Shown here: one piece after another, positions 11,541-20,450 of the stretch | Numbering within the stretch: the stretch's first letter is position 1 | Layout of the letters: every line of letters starts with the position of its first letter | Source: Sinorhizobium sojae CCBAU 05684 | Lineage (GTDB): Bacteria; Pseudomonadota; Alphaproteobacteria; Rhizobiales; Rhizobiaceae | Direction: 5' to 3' | Assembly (NCBI RefSeq): GCF_002288525.1 | Contig: NZ_CP023067.1 | Location: forward strand, 3,203,001-3,267,000 | Length of the DNA stretch: 64,000 nt | Program-made: the position numbers and the translations under genes | Notes under the pieces: model-generated | What the model saw: only the letters and a program-made list of their open reading frames with translations | Database searches by the model: none | Told to the model about the DNA's origin: nothing

Positions 11541-12551
11541 TCATGCGGCCGGCGCATGAGGCACGTCGAAGACCTCGCCCGGGCGCAACGCCCTGAACCG
11601 GGCCCCTTCGATGCCGGCCTTGTCGAGTGCAGCCTCGAGGGCTCTCAGCGGATCCTCGATCCCTTCATTGGTCAGCCGGAAGGTGCCCCAATGGTGTCCG
11701 GCCACGTGCCCGGCGCCGCAGGCGAGCATACCCATTACCGCCTCTTCCGGATTCTGGTGCTGGCCTTCCATGAACCAGCGCGGTTCGTAGCAGCCGAAAG
11801 GCAGGTTGGCGAGGCGGAAAGCTCCGTGCTTCTCCCGCGCCGCCCGGTAATTGGTCCCGCCGTGAAAGCCGGTATCGCCGATGTGATAGATCTTGCCGGC
11901 CGGAGTCTCGACGACGAAGGCGGCCCAGAGCGCCATGCGCCGGTCGCTCGTGCGGCGTGCGGACCAATGGTGGCAGGGTTCCGCATGAATGACGATGTCG
12001 TCGTCGAGGTCGAGCCGATCGCCCCAATCGAGGACGGATATCCGCGCATTCGGCACGCCACGGCGGATGATCGTGTCGTTGCCGAGCGGTGTGACGATAT
12101 GCGGTTCATGCTCTTCGTGGAGCGCGCTCAACGTCTCAAGGTCGAGATGGTCGTAGTGATTGTGGGTGACGAGTACGATGTCGATCGGCGGCAGGTCGTT
12201 CATCAGAATACCTGGCGCATTGCGGCGTTGGGGACCGGCAAAGGCGAAGGGGCTGGCGCGGCGCGACCAGACCGGATCGGTCAGGATATTGAGGCTCGCC
12301 ACCTGGATCAGGAGCGTCGCGTGACCGACCATGGTCACGCGCAGACGGTCGCCATCAACGGCAGTATCCGGCTTCGCCGGGCGGAAGGGACTGTCGTAAC
12401 GCCCCGGCCATTGCACGCGCCTGCCGCCGAGCTGCCAGCGAAACAGGTCCGCCAGACCGCGCGGCGGGAAGCCGTCGGGATTGAAAAAGCGAACGCCGTC
12501 GAAATGGTCCGATACGGGGCCGCTGTAATAGGGATTGACGTTCTTCCTCAT
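11541..12551 (-). CDS. Metallo-beta-lactamase-fold hydrolase (RomA / NAPE-PLD-like)
   Basis: 336-residue MBL-fold protein. The zinc motif THNHYDHLD fits HxHxDH, with further ligands in EPCHHWSAR and HIGDTGFHGG. The N-terminal stretch NPYYSGPVSDHFDGVRFFNP is typical of the RomA/NAPE-PLD-like branch, whose bacterial substrates are mostly unknown. The ATG at 12551 has GAGG five nt upstream; the frame stays open to 12953 but that part overlaps the MarR gene on the other strand. It is divergent from the MarR gene and so a possible target. No signal peptide is obvious. Confidence 0.8.
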   Translation of the reverse strand: MRKNVNPYYSGPVSDHFDGVRFFNPDGFPPRGLADLFRWQLGGRRVQWPGRYDSPFRPAKPDTAVDGDRLRVTMVGHATLLIQVASLNILTDPVWSRRASPFAFAGPQRRNAPGILMNDLPPIDIVLVTHNHYDHLDLETLSALHEEHEPHIVTPLGNDTIIRRGVPNARISVLDWGDRLDLDDDIVIHAEPCHHWSARRTSDRRMALWAAFVVETPAGKIYHIGDTGFHGGTNYRAAREKHGAFRLANLPFGCYEPRWFMEGQHQNPEEAVMGMLACGAGHVAGHHWGTFRLTNEGIEDPLRALEAALDKAGIEGARFRALRPGEVFDVPHAPAA

Positions 12552-12716
12552 CGCTGCCTCGACTGCATGATGGGAAAGATAGGAAACGACCCTCGCCCAT
12601 CCCAGCGCTGGATGAAGAGAGTATGTGCGGTTTTCCGCCCGTATCCTAGGCAAACTTCTTAGAAACGGTCCCGATGTTCTTAGGTCGATTCGATCTAAAA
12701 CATCCATGATGTCGGG

Positions 12717-13244
12717 GTGCTGAACGGGCGTAAAGAAATTCTTGAAGATGTCAACTCGATTGCTACCATACGCCGATGCTGGTCCGACTCGACAGACAGG
12801 AACATGGCGATCAGGCTCATCCGCCCAGTCCATCTCAATGTCAGCCGGACCATGGAGAAACTGCTGCAGGGGCCGGGAATAAGCGTCGCCGAGCGCCCCG
12901 TCCTGGAGCTCCTCTGTGAAAAGCCGCTGACGGTTCCGGAAGCGGCAAGGCAACTCTCAATGAAGCGGCAGTTCGTCCAGCGCATCGCCACAGGGCTCGT
13001 GTCGAAAGGCCTGGTCGAAAAGACACCCAATCCCGAGCACCGCAGGGCCCATTTCTGCGCGCCGGCTGCCGCCGGCCGGGATCTGTTCGGGGCCATTCAT
13101 CGCCGCGAGCTCGAGATGCTGCATGCGATGCTGGGCGACATCAACGAGACCGACGTGGTCGTGGCGCTCCGGGTTATGATGCGAGTCGACTCCGCCTTCG
13201 AGTCGCTCGTGGAGGCCAATGATGGGAGGGAGGAGAAATTGTGA
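12717..13244 (+). CDS. MarR-family transcriptional regulator
   Basis: Winged-helix protein of up to 175 residues. Helices LIRPVHLNVSRTMEKLL and PEAARQLSMKRQFVQRIATGL, then a wing with EKTPNPEHRRAHF, fit the MarR fold. The start is uncertain: GTG at 12717 opens the frame, while ATG at 12804 (MAIRLIRPVHL) would give a more normal MarR N-terminus of ~146 residues. Its stop overlaps the GTG of the following hydrolase gene, so it probably controls that gene, and perhaps the divergent MBL gene. Confidence 0.75.
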   Translation: MLNGRKEILEDVNSIATIRRCWSDSTDRNMAIRLIRPVHLNVSRTMEKLLQGPGISVAERPVLELLCEKPLTVPEAARQLSMKRQFVQRIATGLVSKGLVEKTPNPEHRRAHFCAPAAAGRDLFGAIHRRELEMLHAMLGDINETDVVVALRVMMRVDSAFESLVEANDGREEKL

Positions 13245-13891
13245 CGCCGCTTCTCTGGGCGCTCGCGGCGATCGCCGTCCTCGCGGTGCTTTTGGTCCTC
13301 GAATTGAGACGCGAACTCAAGCTGGCCTACATGCCGACCGCCGGCGAGCGCATCGATTTCTCCCAGCGGCCAAATCTGGCGCTCATCATCATCGACATGC
13401 AGGAGGATTTTACGTCGGTCGGCGGGCGATACGGCTGGGACGAGGCCTACTTGAAGGCCCGTATCGAGGCGATCGACATCATGGCTATCAAGGCGAAGAA
13501 GGCGGAAATCCCCGTGATCGCCATTCGCCATGTCTATCGCGCGCCACTCATCCGGCTGATGATCCGCCTTTTCGGTGAGGGGCGCGGCATTCCCGGCTCC
13601 AGCGGCCTCGGTCTCATGACACTGCCGGTCGAGCCGGATTTCGACGTGCTGAAGACGCGCAGCGACAGCTTTTCGTCGCCGGAGCTGGAAGGCTATCTGG
13701 CGGAGAAGCAAATCGGAACTCTCCTCCTCACCGGACTCGACGGCTCCTATTGCGTACAGGCCACCGCCAACGGCGCGCTCAATCGCGGCTATCGGGTGGA
13801 AATCGTCGAGGACGCGGTGCTGAGCCGGGATCAGGCTGATTGGGGCAAGCATGTCGCGGCGCTCAAAGGCCGCGGCGCCGTCCTGATTTGA
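13241..13891 (+). CDS. Membrane-anchored cysteine hydrolase (isochorismatase family)
   Basis: 216 residues. A hydrophobic N-terminal helix (~4-20, LLWALAAIAVLAVLLVL) precedes an isochorismatase-like domain. The presumptive triad is Asp in IIDMQEDF, Lys in VLKTRSDSF and Cys in DGSYCVQAT. The family includes nicotinamidases and N-carbamoyl amidases; the substrate cannot be read from sequence. The GTG start overlaps the MarR TGA and has GGGAGGAGG upstream. A membrane anchor is unusual for this mostly soluble family. Confidence 0.82.
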   Translation: MTPLLWALAAIAVLAVLLVLELRRELKLAYMPTAGERIDFSQRPNLALIIIDMQEDFTSVGGRYGWDEAYLKARIEAIDIMAIKAKKAEIPVIAIRHVYRAPLIRLMIRLFGEGRGIPGSSGLGLMTLPVEPDFDVLKTRSDSFSSPELEGYLAEKQIGTLLLTGLDGSYCVQATANGALNRGYRVEIVEDAVLSRDQADWGKHVAALKGRGAVLI

Positions 13892-14149
13892 AGCCTGGCA
13901 CTCCGGTTCTGCCTCCGCTCCTTGACTTTTCGCCCGCTTTCCTGTTTATCCCGGCGAAATCCTTCGCAAGTGATGACTTCGAAGCCGCCGACCGGGCCCC
14001 GCAAAGGTATAAAGAGAGCCCGGAGGTCAACATCCGACAGCGCGTCGCGCCCTCGGGTGGTTTTTGGCTTTGCGCCTTGTTTTCCGCGCGAGGGACCCCA
14101 CGTTTCCGGCGAGCCTTGAAGGTCAACTGGAAGCCAGAAGGAAGAGAAT

Positions 14150-15724
14150 ATGTTCGAGAGCCTGCAGGACCGCCTTGGTTCCATATTGAATGGACTGACC
14201 GGCCGCGGCGCCCTGTCGGAAGCTGACGTTTCCGCGGCGCTACGGGAGGTTCGCCGTGCGCTGCTCGAAGCTGACGTCGCCCTCGACGTCGTGCGCTCCT
14301 TCACCGAAAAGGTGCGCGAGAAGGCGGTCGGCGCGGAAATCCTGAAGTCGATCAAGCCCGGCCAGATGGTCGTCAAGATCGTCCATGACGAGCTTGTCGC
14401 CATGCTCGGCTCGGAAGGAGTGACGATCGACCTCAACGCACCCGCCCCCGTTGTCATCATGATGGTCGGCCTGCAGGGCTCGGGCAAGACGACGACGACC
14501 GGCAAGATCGCCAAGCGGCTGACGGCGCGCGAGAAGAAGAAGGTCCTGATGGCCTCGCTCGACACCCGTCGCCCGGCCGCCCAGGAACAATTGCGCCAGC
14601 TCGGCGTCCAGACCGGAATCGACACGCTGCCGATCATCGCCGGCCAGTCGCCGACCGATATCGCCGCCCGGGCCGTGCAGGCGGCGAAGCTCGGCGGCCA
14701 TGACCTCGTCATCCTCGACACCGCCGGCCGCACCCACATCGACGAGCCGCTGATGATCGAGATGGCGGAGATCAAGCGGAAGTCCAATCCCCACGAGATC
14801 TTGCTCGTCGCCGACGCGCTCACCGGCCAGGACGCCGTCAATCTCGCCCGAAACTTCGACGAACGCGTCGGCATCACAGGCCTGGTCTTGACCCGCATGG
14901 ACGGCGACGGCCGCGGCGGCGCGGCTTTGTCGATGCGCGCCGTCACCGGAAAGCCGATCAAGCTCATCGGCGTCGGCGAGAAGATGGATGAACTCGAGGA
15001 GTTCCATCCCCGCCGCGTCGCCGACCGCATCCTCGGCATGGGCGACATCGTCTCGCTGGTCGAGAGGGCCGCGGAGAACATCGACACGGAGAAGGCGGCC
15101 GCCATGGCCGCCAAGATGGCCAAGGGCAAGTTCGATCTCAACGACCTCGCCGATCAGTTGCGCCAGATGCAGAAGATGGGCGGCATGGGCGGCATCATGG
15201 GCCTGATGCCGGGCATGGCCGGCATGAAGGACAAGATGGCCGCCGCCGGCCTCGATGATTCCCTGTTCAAGCGCCAGCTCGCCATCATCTCCTCGATGAC
15301 GAAGGCCGAGCGAGCCAATCCGGACATCCTCAAGCATTCGCGCAAAAAGCGCATCGCCAGCGGCTCCGGCACCGATGCCTCCGACATCAACAAGCTTCTG
15401 AAAATGCACCGCCAGATGGCGGACATGATGAAGATGATGGGCGGCAAGGGCAAAGGCGGCATGATGAAGCAGATGATGGGCGGCCTTGCCAACAAGATGG
15501 GTCTTGGGGGTTTGAGCGGCGGCATGCCCGATCTCTCAAAGCTCGACCCGAAACAGCTCGAAGCGCTGCAGAAGCAGGCGGAAGCCGCCGGCCTCGGCAA
15601 GCCGGGCAGTGTGCCCGGGCTTGGCGGCGGCTTGCCGGGCCAAGGATTGCCAGGTTTGGGCGGCACCAAGCTGCCGGGTCTCGGCGGTTTCCCGGGCCTT
15701 CCCGGCCTGCCGAAGAAGAAGTGA
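14150..15724 (+). CDS. ffh: Signal recognition particle protein Ffh
   Basis: SRP54 GTPase, 524 residues. The N domain starts MFESLQDRLGSIL. G-domain motifs are GLQGSGKTTT (~110), DTAGR and TRMDGDGRGG. The C-terminal M domain is rich in methionine, with runs such as MGGMGGIMGLMPGMAGM that bind signal peptides and 4.5S RNA. A Gly/Leu/Pro-rich tail ending GLPKKK is longer than in E. coli. RBS AAGGAAGAG is just upstream. First gene of the cluster running on to rpsP, rimM and trmD. Confidence 0.96.
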   Translation: MFESLQDRLGSILNGLTGRGALSEADVSAALREVRRALLEADVALDVVRSFTEKVREKAVGAEILKSIKPGQMVVKIVHDELVAMLGSEGVTIDLNAPAPVVIMMVGLQGSGKTTTTGKIAKRLTAREKKKVLMASLDTRRPAAQEQLRQLGVQTGIDTLPIIAGQSPTDIAARAVQAAKLGGHDLVILDTAGRTHIDEPLMIEMAEIKRKSNPHEILLVADALTGQDAVNLARNFDERVGITGLVLTRMDGDGRGGAALSMRAVTGKPIKLIGVGEKMDELEEFHPRRVADRILGMGDIVSLVERAAENIDTEKAAAMAAKMAKGKFDLNDLADQLRQMQKMGGMGGIMGLMPGMAGMKDKMAAAGLDDSLFKRQLAIISSMTKAERANPDILKHSRKKRIASGSGTDASDINKLLKMHRQMADMMKMMGGKGKGGMMKQMMGGLANKMGLGGLSGGMPDLSKLDPKQLEALQKQAEAAGLGKPGSVPGLGGGLPGQGLPGLGGTKLPGLGGFPGLPGLPKKK

Positions 15725-15736
15725 GGATCGCGACGG

Positions 15737-16072
15737 ATGCTTGATCCCGAGATCAAAGAAGAATTGGCGAGCTATCGGCAGTCGATCGACAATATCGATG
15801 CCGCTCTCGTCCATATGCTGGCCGAACGCTTCCGCTGCACCAAGGCGGTTGGCGTTCTGAAGGCCAAGCACAGCTTGCCGCCGGCCGATCCGGCGCGCGA
15901 AGAATACCAGATCGAACGCCTTCGGCGCCTTGCCAAGGACGCCAATCTGGATCCGGATTTCGCCGAGAAGTTCCTGAACTTCATCATCAAGGAAGTCATC
16001 CGGCATCATGAAGCCATCGCCGCCGATCGCTCGCAGCCCGCGGGCAGCGCCGGTACCACCCGTTCCGCTTGA
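15737..16072 (+). CDS. Chorismate mutase (AroQ class)
   Basis: 111-residue all-helical protein of the AroQ fold that rearranges chorismate to prephenate for Phe/Tyr synthesis. Typical elements are the N-terminal helix with YRQSIDNIDAALVHMLAERF (Arg and Asp of the active site), TKAVGVLKAKHSLPPADPAREE, and a C-terminal helix with FIIKEVIRHHE. It sits 12 bp after ffh and 38 bp before rpsP, so it is embedded in a translation operon rather than with aromatic genes. Confidence 0.88.
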   Translation: MLDPEIKEELASYRQSIDNIDAALVHMLAERFRCTKAVGVLKAKHSLPPADPAREEYQIERLRRLAKDANLDPDFAEKFLNFIIKEVIRHHEAIAADRSQPAGSAGTTRSA

Positions 16073-16110
16073 ACGAAGCGGTCAAGAAAGCTTGCAAGGA
16101 GTAGTTTGAA

Positions 16111-16485
16111 ATGGCACTGAAAATTCGTCTCGCCCGTGGCGGTTCCAAGAAGCGCCCCTATTACCAGATCGTCGTCGCCGACGCGCGCTCACCGCGTGAC
16201 GGCCGTTTCCTCGAGAAGCTCGGCTCCTGGAACCCGATGCTCGCCAAGGATGACGAAAAGCGCATCGAGCTGAATGCCGAACGCGTGAGCCACTGGATCG
16301 CCCAGGGCGCGCAGCCGACCGACCGCGTGCTCCGCTTCCTCGACCAGGCCGGCCTCGCCAAGCGCCCGGCCCGCAACAACCCCACAAAGGCACAGCCGGG
16401 CAAGAAGGCTCAGGAGCGCGCCGCCGAAGCCAAGCAGCGCGCCGAAGAAGCAGCCGCTGCCGCAGCGGAATCTGCCGCGGAATAA
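16111..16485 (+). CDS. rpsP: 30S ribosomal protein S16
   Basis: 124 residues. The S16 core begins [24 protein letters not shown] and continues through [10 protein letters not shown]. An Ala/Glu/Lys-rich C-terminal extension ([17 protein letters not shown]) is typical of alphaproteobacterial S16. AGGAG lies 9 nt before the ATG. A strong hairpin follows 23 nt after the stop and probably limits transcription into rimM. Confidence 0.96.
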   Translation: MALKIRLARGGSKKRPYYQIVVADARSPRDGRFLEKLGSWNPMLAKDDEKRIELNAERVSHWIAQGAQPTDRVLRFLDQAGLAKRPARNNPTKAQPGKKAQERAAEAKQRAEEAAAAAAESAAE

Positions 16486-16508
16486 TCTGCATCTACACGA
16501 TGTGGCGG

Positions 16509-16540
16509 ACGGGCGGCATTTCCATGCCGCCCGTTTTGCT
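16509..16540 (+). terminator. Intra-operon terminator between rpsP and rimM
   Basis: Perfect 11-bp stem ACGGGCGGCAT / ATGCCGCCCGT with a 4-nt loop, followed by TTTGCTTT. It looks like a working rho-independent terminator or attenuator inside the rpsP-rimM-trmD unit. Confidence 0.75.
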
Positions 16541-16579
16541 TTATGTGCAGCCCTCACGACCAGCGCATGGATTCCGGCG

Positions 16580-17143
16580 ATGACGACACTCAAGAACCCT
16601 GTTCTGATGGCAACGATCGGTGCGGCGCAAGGCCTGCGCGGCGAAGTCAGGGTCAGATCCTTTACGGACGAACCGGCTGCGCTCGGCGATTACGGCAATT
16701 TGCACAGCGAAGACGGCCGCGTCTTCGAGATCCTGGAAGTTCGCGAAGCGAAAAACGTCGTCATCGTGCGCTTCCGCGGCATCAACGACCGGACTGCGGC
16801 CGAGGCGCTGAACGGCCTTGAGCTTTTCATCGAGCGCGACAATCTCCCCGACGACGACCTCGAAGAGGACGAGTTCTTCTATGCGGACCTTGAAGGGCTG
16901 GAAGCCGTCGACGGCGCCGGCAAGAGCTACGGCTCGGTGACCGGCGTTTTCGATTTTGGCGCCGGCGATCTTCTGGAACTGAAAGGTCCGGGCAGAAGAC
17001 CGGTGCTCATTCCCTTCACCGAATGGTCGGTCCTGGAAATCGACCTCGAGGCGGGCAAGCTGCTGGTCGACCCGGTAGCCGCGGGCCTTGTCGACGACAA
17101 GGACGAGGGCATCGGCAAATCCTTCCCCACCAAGCGTAAGTGA
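16580..17143 (+). CDS. rimM: Ribosome maturation factor RimM
   Basis: 187-residue 16S processing factor that binds S19 during 30S assembly. The N-terminal RimM domain starts [20 protein letters not shown], and the C-terminal PRC-barrel contains [12 protein letters not shown] and [19 protein letters not shown]. The ATG at 16580 fits the family N-terminus; the in-frame codon at 16502 would read through the upstream hairpin. Seven bp separate it from trmD. Confidence 0.94.
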   Translation: MTTLKNPVLMATIGAAQGLRGEVRVRSFTDEPAALGDYGNLHSEDGRVFEILEVREAKNVVIVRFRGINDRTAAEALNGLELFIERDNLPDDDLEEDEFFYADLEGLEAVDGAGKSYGSVTGVFDFGAGDLLELKGPGRRPVLIPFTEWSVLEIDLEAGKLLVDPVAAGLVDDKDEGIGKSFPTKRK

Positions 17144-17150
17144 GGCGGCG

Positions 17151-17855
17151 ATGCCTTTCCGCGCAACGGTGCTGACGCTTTATCCGGAGATGTTCCCGGG
17201 GCATCTCGGCCTGTCCCTTGCGGGCAAGGCGCTGGAACGCGGGCAATGGTCTATGGAGGCCGTACAGATCCGCGATTATGCGGAGGACAAGCACCGCACC
17301 GTGGACGACACGCCGGCCGGCGGCGGCGCCGGCATGGTGTTGAAGCCGGATGTGCTTGCCCGCGCCATCGATCATGTCTCGACGGATGACGACCGGCCGC
17401 GCCTGTTGATGACCCCGCGCGGGCGGCCGCTGACGCAGGCGCGGGTGCGCGAGCTTGCAAGCGGCCCCGGCGCGGTCATCGTCTGCGGCCGCTTCGAAGG
17501 CGTCGACCAGCGCGTCATCGATGCGCGCCGGCTCGAAGAGATCTCGATCGGCGACTATATCCTGTCCGGAGGCGAGCCGGCGGCGCTGGTGCTGCTCGAT
17601 GCGGTCGTGCGCATCCTGCCGGGGGTGATGGGCAACGACCTCTCCGGCGTACATGAGAGCTTCGAGGGCGGACTGCTGGAGCACCCGCACTACACGCGGC
17701 CGCAGGTCTTCGAAGGTCAGGAGATTCCGGCGGTGCTGACCTCCGGAAACCACGGCGCCGTCGCCAGGTGGCGCGAGGCCGAAGCACGACGGCTGACGGA
17801 GGAACGCCGGCCCGATCTGCTGAAGCAGGCATCGACTCAGCCGGTGAAGAAATAA
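17151..17855 (+). CDS. trmD: tRNA (guanine-N1)-methyltransferase
   Basis: Methylates G37 of tRNAs and so prevents +1 frameshifting. 234 residues with the SPOUT trefoil-knot motifs: [27 protein letters not shown] and [24 protein letters not shown]. The tail ERRPDLL is normal. GAGG precedes the ATG at 17151. Its last 19 bp overlap the convergent TauE gene. Confidence 0.95.
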   Translation: MPFRATVLTLYPEMFPGHLGLSLAGKALERGQWSMEAVQIRDYAEDKHRTVDDTPAGGGAGMVLKPDVLARAIDHVSTDDDRPRLLMTPRGRPLTQARVRELASGPGAVIVCGRFEGVDQRVIDARRLEEISIGDYILSGGEPAALVLLDAVVRILPGVMGNDLSGVHESFEGGLLEHPHYTRPQVFEGQEIPAVLTSGNHGAVARWREAEARRLTEERRPDLLKQASTQPVKK

Positions 17856-18583
17856 TAAGCGGCCAGCAGCATGCCGACGGCCACGACAAGCGCGCGGATA
17901 ACCGATTGGGGAACCCGTCTCGCCGCCCAGACGCCCGAATAACCACCGAGTGCCGCGCCTGGCACCATGATCGCCGCGTGCAGCCAGGAAACGACACCGC
18001 CCGCCGCGAATACGAAAATCGCGATCGTGGCAATCACGATGGAGATGAAGTTTTTGAGCGCGTTCAGCCGGTGATAGCCGCCGCCGGTCGCAAGGCCGAG
18101 AACCGCGAGCATCATGATGCCCATGCCGGCGCCGAAGAAGCCGCCATAGACGGAGGTTACCATCTGGCTTGCCACTCCCAGGAGGCCGATCCTGTGCTCG
18201 TCGCTGCGCGCCTTCGGCTTCAACAGGGGCCCGGCGGCGAAGACTGCGGTGGCGGCGATCAGGAGCCAGGGCACCATGGCGCGGAAGGACGGATTGGAGA
18301 GCGAGAGGAGGATCAGTGCCCCCGCAAGCCCGCCGACGGCCGAAATGAGCCCGAGGACGACCGCATTGCGCCCGTCGGCGCGGATCTCCTTGGCATAGGC
18401 GAGCGCCGAGGTGATATAGCCGGGCAGCTGGATGATCGAGGAGGTGGCATTGGCGACGATCGGCGGCAGGCCGCCCAGCGTCATGGCACCGAAGGTGAGA
18501 AACGTGCCGCCGCCAGCGATGGCGTTGACGACCCCGGACAGAAATCCGGCAACGAACAGCAGTAGCACGTGGAATAGCGTCAT
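17837..18583 (-). CDS. TauE/SafE-family membrane transporter
   Basis: 248 residues with seven or eight hydrophobic segments, and paired Gly-rich repeats in the two halves ([15 protein letters not shown] and [14 protein letters not shown]). This is characteristic of TauE/SafE (DUF81) putative sulfite or sulfoacetate exporters. The substrate is not predictable. It runs against trmD and rplS and splits the usual rimM-trmD-rplS arrangement. The 3' end overlaps trmD by 19 bp. Confidence 0.85.
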   Translation of the reverse strand: MTLFHVLLLFVAGFLSGVVNAIAGGGTFLTFGAMTLGGLPPIVANATSSIIQLPGYITSALAYAKEIRADGRNAVVLGLISAVGGLAGALILLSLSNPSFRAMVPWLLIAATAVFAAGPLLKPKARSDEHRIGLLGVASQMVTSVYGGFFGAGMGIMMLAVLGLATGGGYHRLNALKNFISIVIATIAIFVFAAGGVVSWLHAAIMVPGAALGGYSGVWAARRVPQSVIRALVVAVGMLLAAYYFFTG

Positions 18584-18891
18584 AGTCTCCCTCGAACCGG
18601 CCTGGACATCGGGATAGCCGCTTGCGATCTCGGCTGCAAGTACGCTGCTGGATCAAGCCCCGTCCCCGTCCCACAGGTGGAAAGGTCTTCAGGAAGAGGC
18701 CGAGAAATCCGCTTTTGGGGATGACAAGCGGGCCCGTTTGGTGTATGTGCCGGCCCGGTTCGGGTTCTTGCCCGTCGACCGTAAACAAAGAATGGCGAAA
18801 CCGCTCCTGCCCGATTGGGCAAGGCCTGAAGGAAATCCGATGGGCCGGTCGAGAGCGCTCTGGCTGTTTCAGAAAAGCAAAGGTTAGACCG
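18584..18891. promoter_or_regulatory. Divergent TauE / rplS upstream region
   Basis: 308 bp without a convincing gene. Because the TauE gene separates rplS from trmD, the rplS promoter must lie here, probably with a long 5' leader. I could not pick out a clear -35/-10 pair. The segment near 18728-18768 is rich in GGGCCCG/CGGCCCGG and could fold. Confidence 0.4.
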
Positions 18892-19422
18892 ATGAACATC
18901 ATCCAGCAGCTGGAAGCCGAACAGGCCGCCAAGATCGCCGCCAAGCGCACCCTTCCGGAATTCTCCGCCGGCGACACCGTCCGCGTCAACGTCCGCGTCG
19001 TCGAAGGCAACCGTACCCGCGTTCAGGCCTATGAAGGTGTCTGCATCGCCCGCTCCGGCGGCGGCATCAACGAGAGCTTCACCGTTCGCAAGATTTCCTA
19101 TGGCGAAGGCGTGGAGCGCGTCTTCCCGGTTTACTCCCCGCTCGTCGAGAGCGTCGAAGTCGTTCGCCGCGGTAAGGTGCGTCGCGCCAAGCTCTACTAC
19201 CTGCGCGACCGTCGCGGCAAGTCGGCTCGTATCGTCGAGAATACCGGCACGCGCGCCCGCAAGCTGAACGAGGCCGAGCGTCAGGCCGTTGCCGAGGAAA
19301 AGGCACGCATCGAGGCTGAAAAGGTCGCAGCCGCCCAGGCGCTCGCCGCCGAGAAGGCCGCCGCCGAAGCCGCCGAGAAGGCAGCTGCCGAGGCAAATGC
19401 AGCGGAAAACGCTGCGGAATAA
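18892..19422 (+). CDS. rplS: 50S ribosomal protein L19
   Basis: 176 residues. L19 core [11 protein letters not shown], then [22 protein letters not shown] and [39 protein letters not shown] (segments of the family signature). The Ala/Glu-rich C-terminal tail ([20 protein letters not shown]) is an alphaproteobacterial addition, similar in style to the S16 tail. It is transcribed alone and ends at a strong terminator. Confidence 0.96.
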   Translation: MNIIQQLEAEQAAKIAAKRTLPEFSAGDTVRVNVRVVEGNRTRVQAYEGVCIARSGGGINESFTVRKISYGEGVERVFPVYSPLVESVEVVRRGKVRRAKLYYLRDRRGKSARIVENTGTRARKLNEAERQAVAEEKARIEAEKVAAAQALAAEKAAAEAAEKAAAEANAAENAAE

Positions 19423-19445
19423 GAATTGCCTTCCTGGAATTGGCA

Positions 19446-19475
19446 GAAAGGCGGCCTCGGGCCGCCTTTCTTTTT
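19446..19475 (+). terminator. Rho-independent terminator of rplS
   Basis: Ten-bp stem AAAGGCGGCC / GGCCGCCTTT with loop TCG, followed by CTTTTT. It lies 24 nt after the rplS stop. Confidence 0.9.
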
Positions 19476-19636
19476 GGGGGATTCATGTGCAGACGGTCCC
19501 GCCGGCATCCCCGCTCCACTTGAAAGGACAGCGCACGCCGATCTCGGTCCGCCTCGAAACCTATGACCTACTGGCTTGTATTCCCCTGAAATTTCGTGAC
19601 ATCTTTTGTCGCCACAAATTTCCAGGAGTTCCTTCC

Positions 19637-20446
19637 ATGACAATCCGCCGCCACGTGCTTGCGGGCATCGCCGCCGCCTTCGCCGTTCCCTTCGCCTTCT
19701 GCGCGCCCGCTCTCGCAACCGACCTGCCGGATCTCGGCGGTAAAACGGTCGTCGTCGTCACCGAGAACGCCTATCCGCCGCTGCAATTCGTCGACCCCCA
19801 GAGCGGCGAGGCCGTCGGCTGGGAATATGACGCCATGAACGAGATCGCCAAGCGGCTGAACTTCAAGGTCGAGTATCAGAACGTCAGCTGGGACGCGATG
19901 ATCCAGGCGGTTTCCGACGGCCAATACCAGATCGGCATGACCGGCATCACCATCAAGGACGACCGCAAGGAGAAGGTGGATTTCTCCGATCCCTATATGC
20001 GCTCCCAGCAATTTATGCTGGTGCGCAGCGACGAGACGCGCTTTAACGACGCCAAGAACTTCGCCGCAGTCGAGAATGCACTGATCGGCGCCCAGCCGGG
20101 CACCTCGCCCTTCTATACGGCCGTCTATGAGATTCTCGACGGCAACGAGCAGAACCCGCGCATCAAACTGTTCGAGACATTCGGAGCCACCGTCCAGGCG
20201 CTCAGGGCCGGCGATGTCGACCTCGTGCTCACTGACAGCGTAGCCGCCAAGGGCTATGTCGACGCGTCGGAAGGCAAGCTGAAGGTGGTCGGAGAGCCGC
20301 TTGGGACCGAGGATTTCGGCTTCATCTTCCCGAAGGGCTCCGATCTCGTCGCCCCGGTCAATGCCGCCATCAAGGCGCTCAAGGAGGACGGCACCTTCGA
20401 CGCGCTGAACAAGAAGTGGTTTCTCGACTACAAGATGGGCGGCTGA
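19637..20446 (+). CDS. Polar amino-acid ABC transporter, periplasmic binding protein
   Basis: 269 residues. The signal peptide (HVLAGIAAAFAVPFAFCAPALA) is cleaved around residue 27. A family-3 solute-binding fold follows: YPPLQFVDPQSGEAVGWEYD, DAMIQAVSDGQYQIGMTGITIKDDRKEKVDFSDPY, and GDVDLVLTDS. Ligand not predictable beyond a polar amino acid. AGGAG lies 8 nt before the ATG at 19637; the in-frame region back to 19289 overlaps rplS and its terminator and is spurious. The permease gene follows after 4 bp, but no ATPase gene is nearby. Confidence 0.88.
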   Translation: MTIRRHVLAGIAAAFAVPFAFCAPALATDLPDLGGKTVVVVTENAYPPLQFVDPQSGEAVGWEYDAMNEIAKRLNFKVEYQNVSWDAMIQAVSDGQYQIGMTGITIKDDRKEKVDFSDPYMRSQQFMLVRSDETRFNDAKNFAAVENALIGAQPGTSPFYTAVYEILDGNEQNPRIKLFETFGATVQALRAGDVDLVLTDSVAAKGYVDASEGKLKVVGEPLGTEDFGFIFPKGSDLVAPVNAAIKALKEDGTFDALNKKWFLDYKMGG

Positions 20447-20450
20447 TCGC

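Noticed and set aside
12552-12953. N-terminal extension of the MBL-fold hydrolase
   Set aside because: It overlaps the opposing MarR gene, and the start at 12551 has a good ribosome site and the family N-terminus.
17016-19010. 664-codon minus-strand open frame
   Set aside because: It runs through trmD, the TauE gene and rplS in wrong frames, with no coherent domain.
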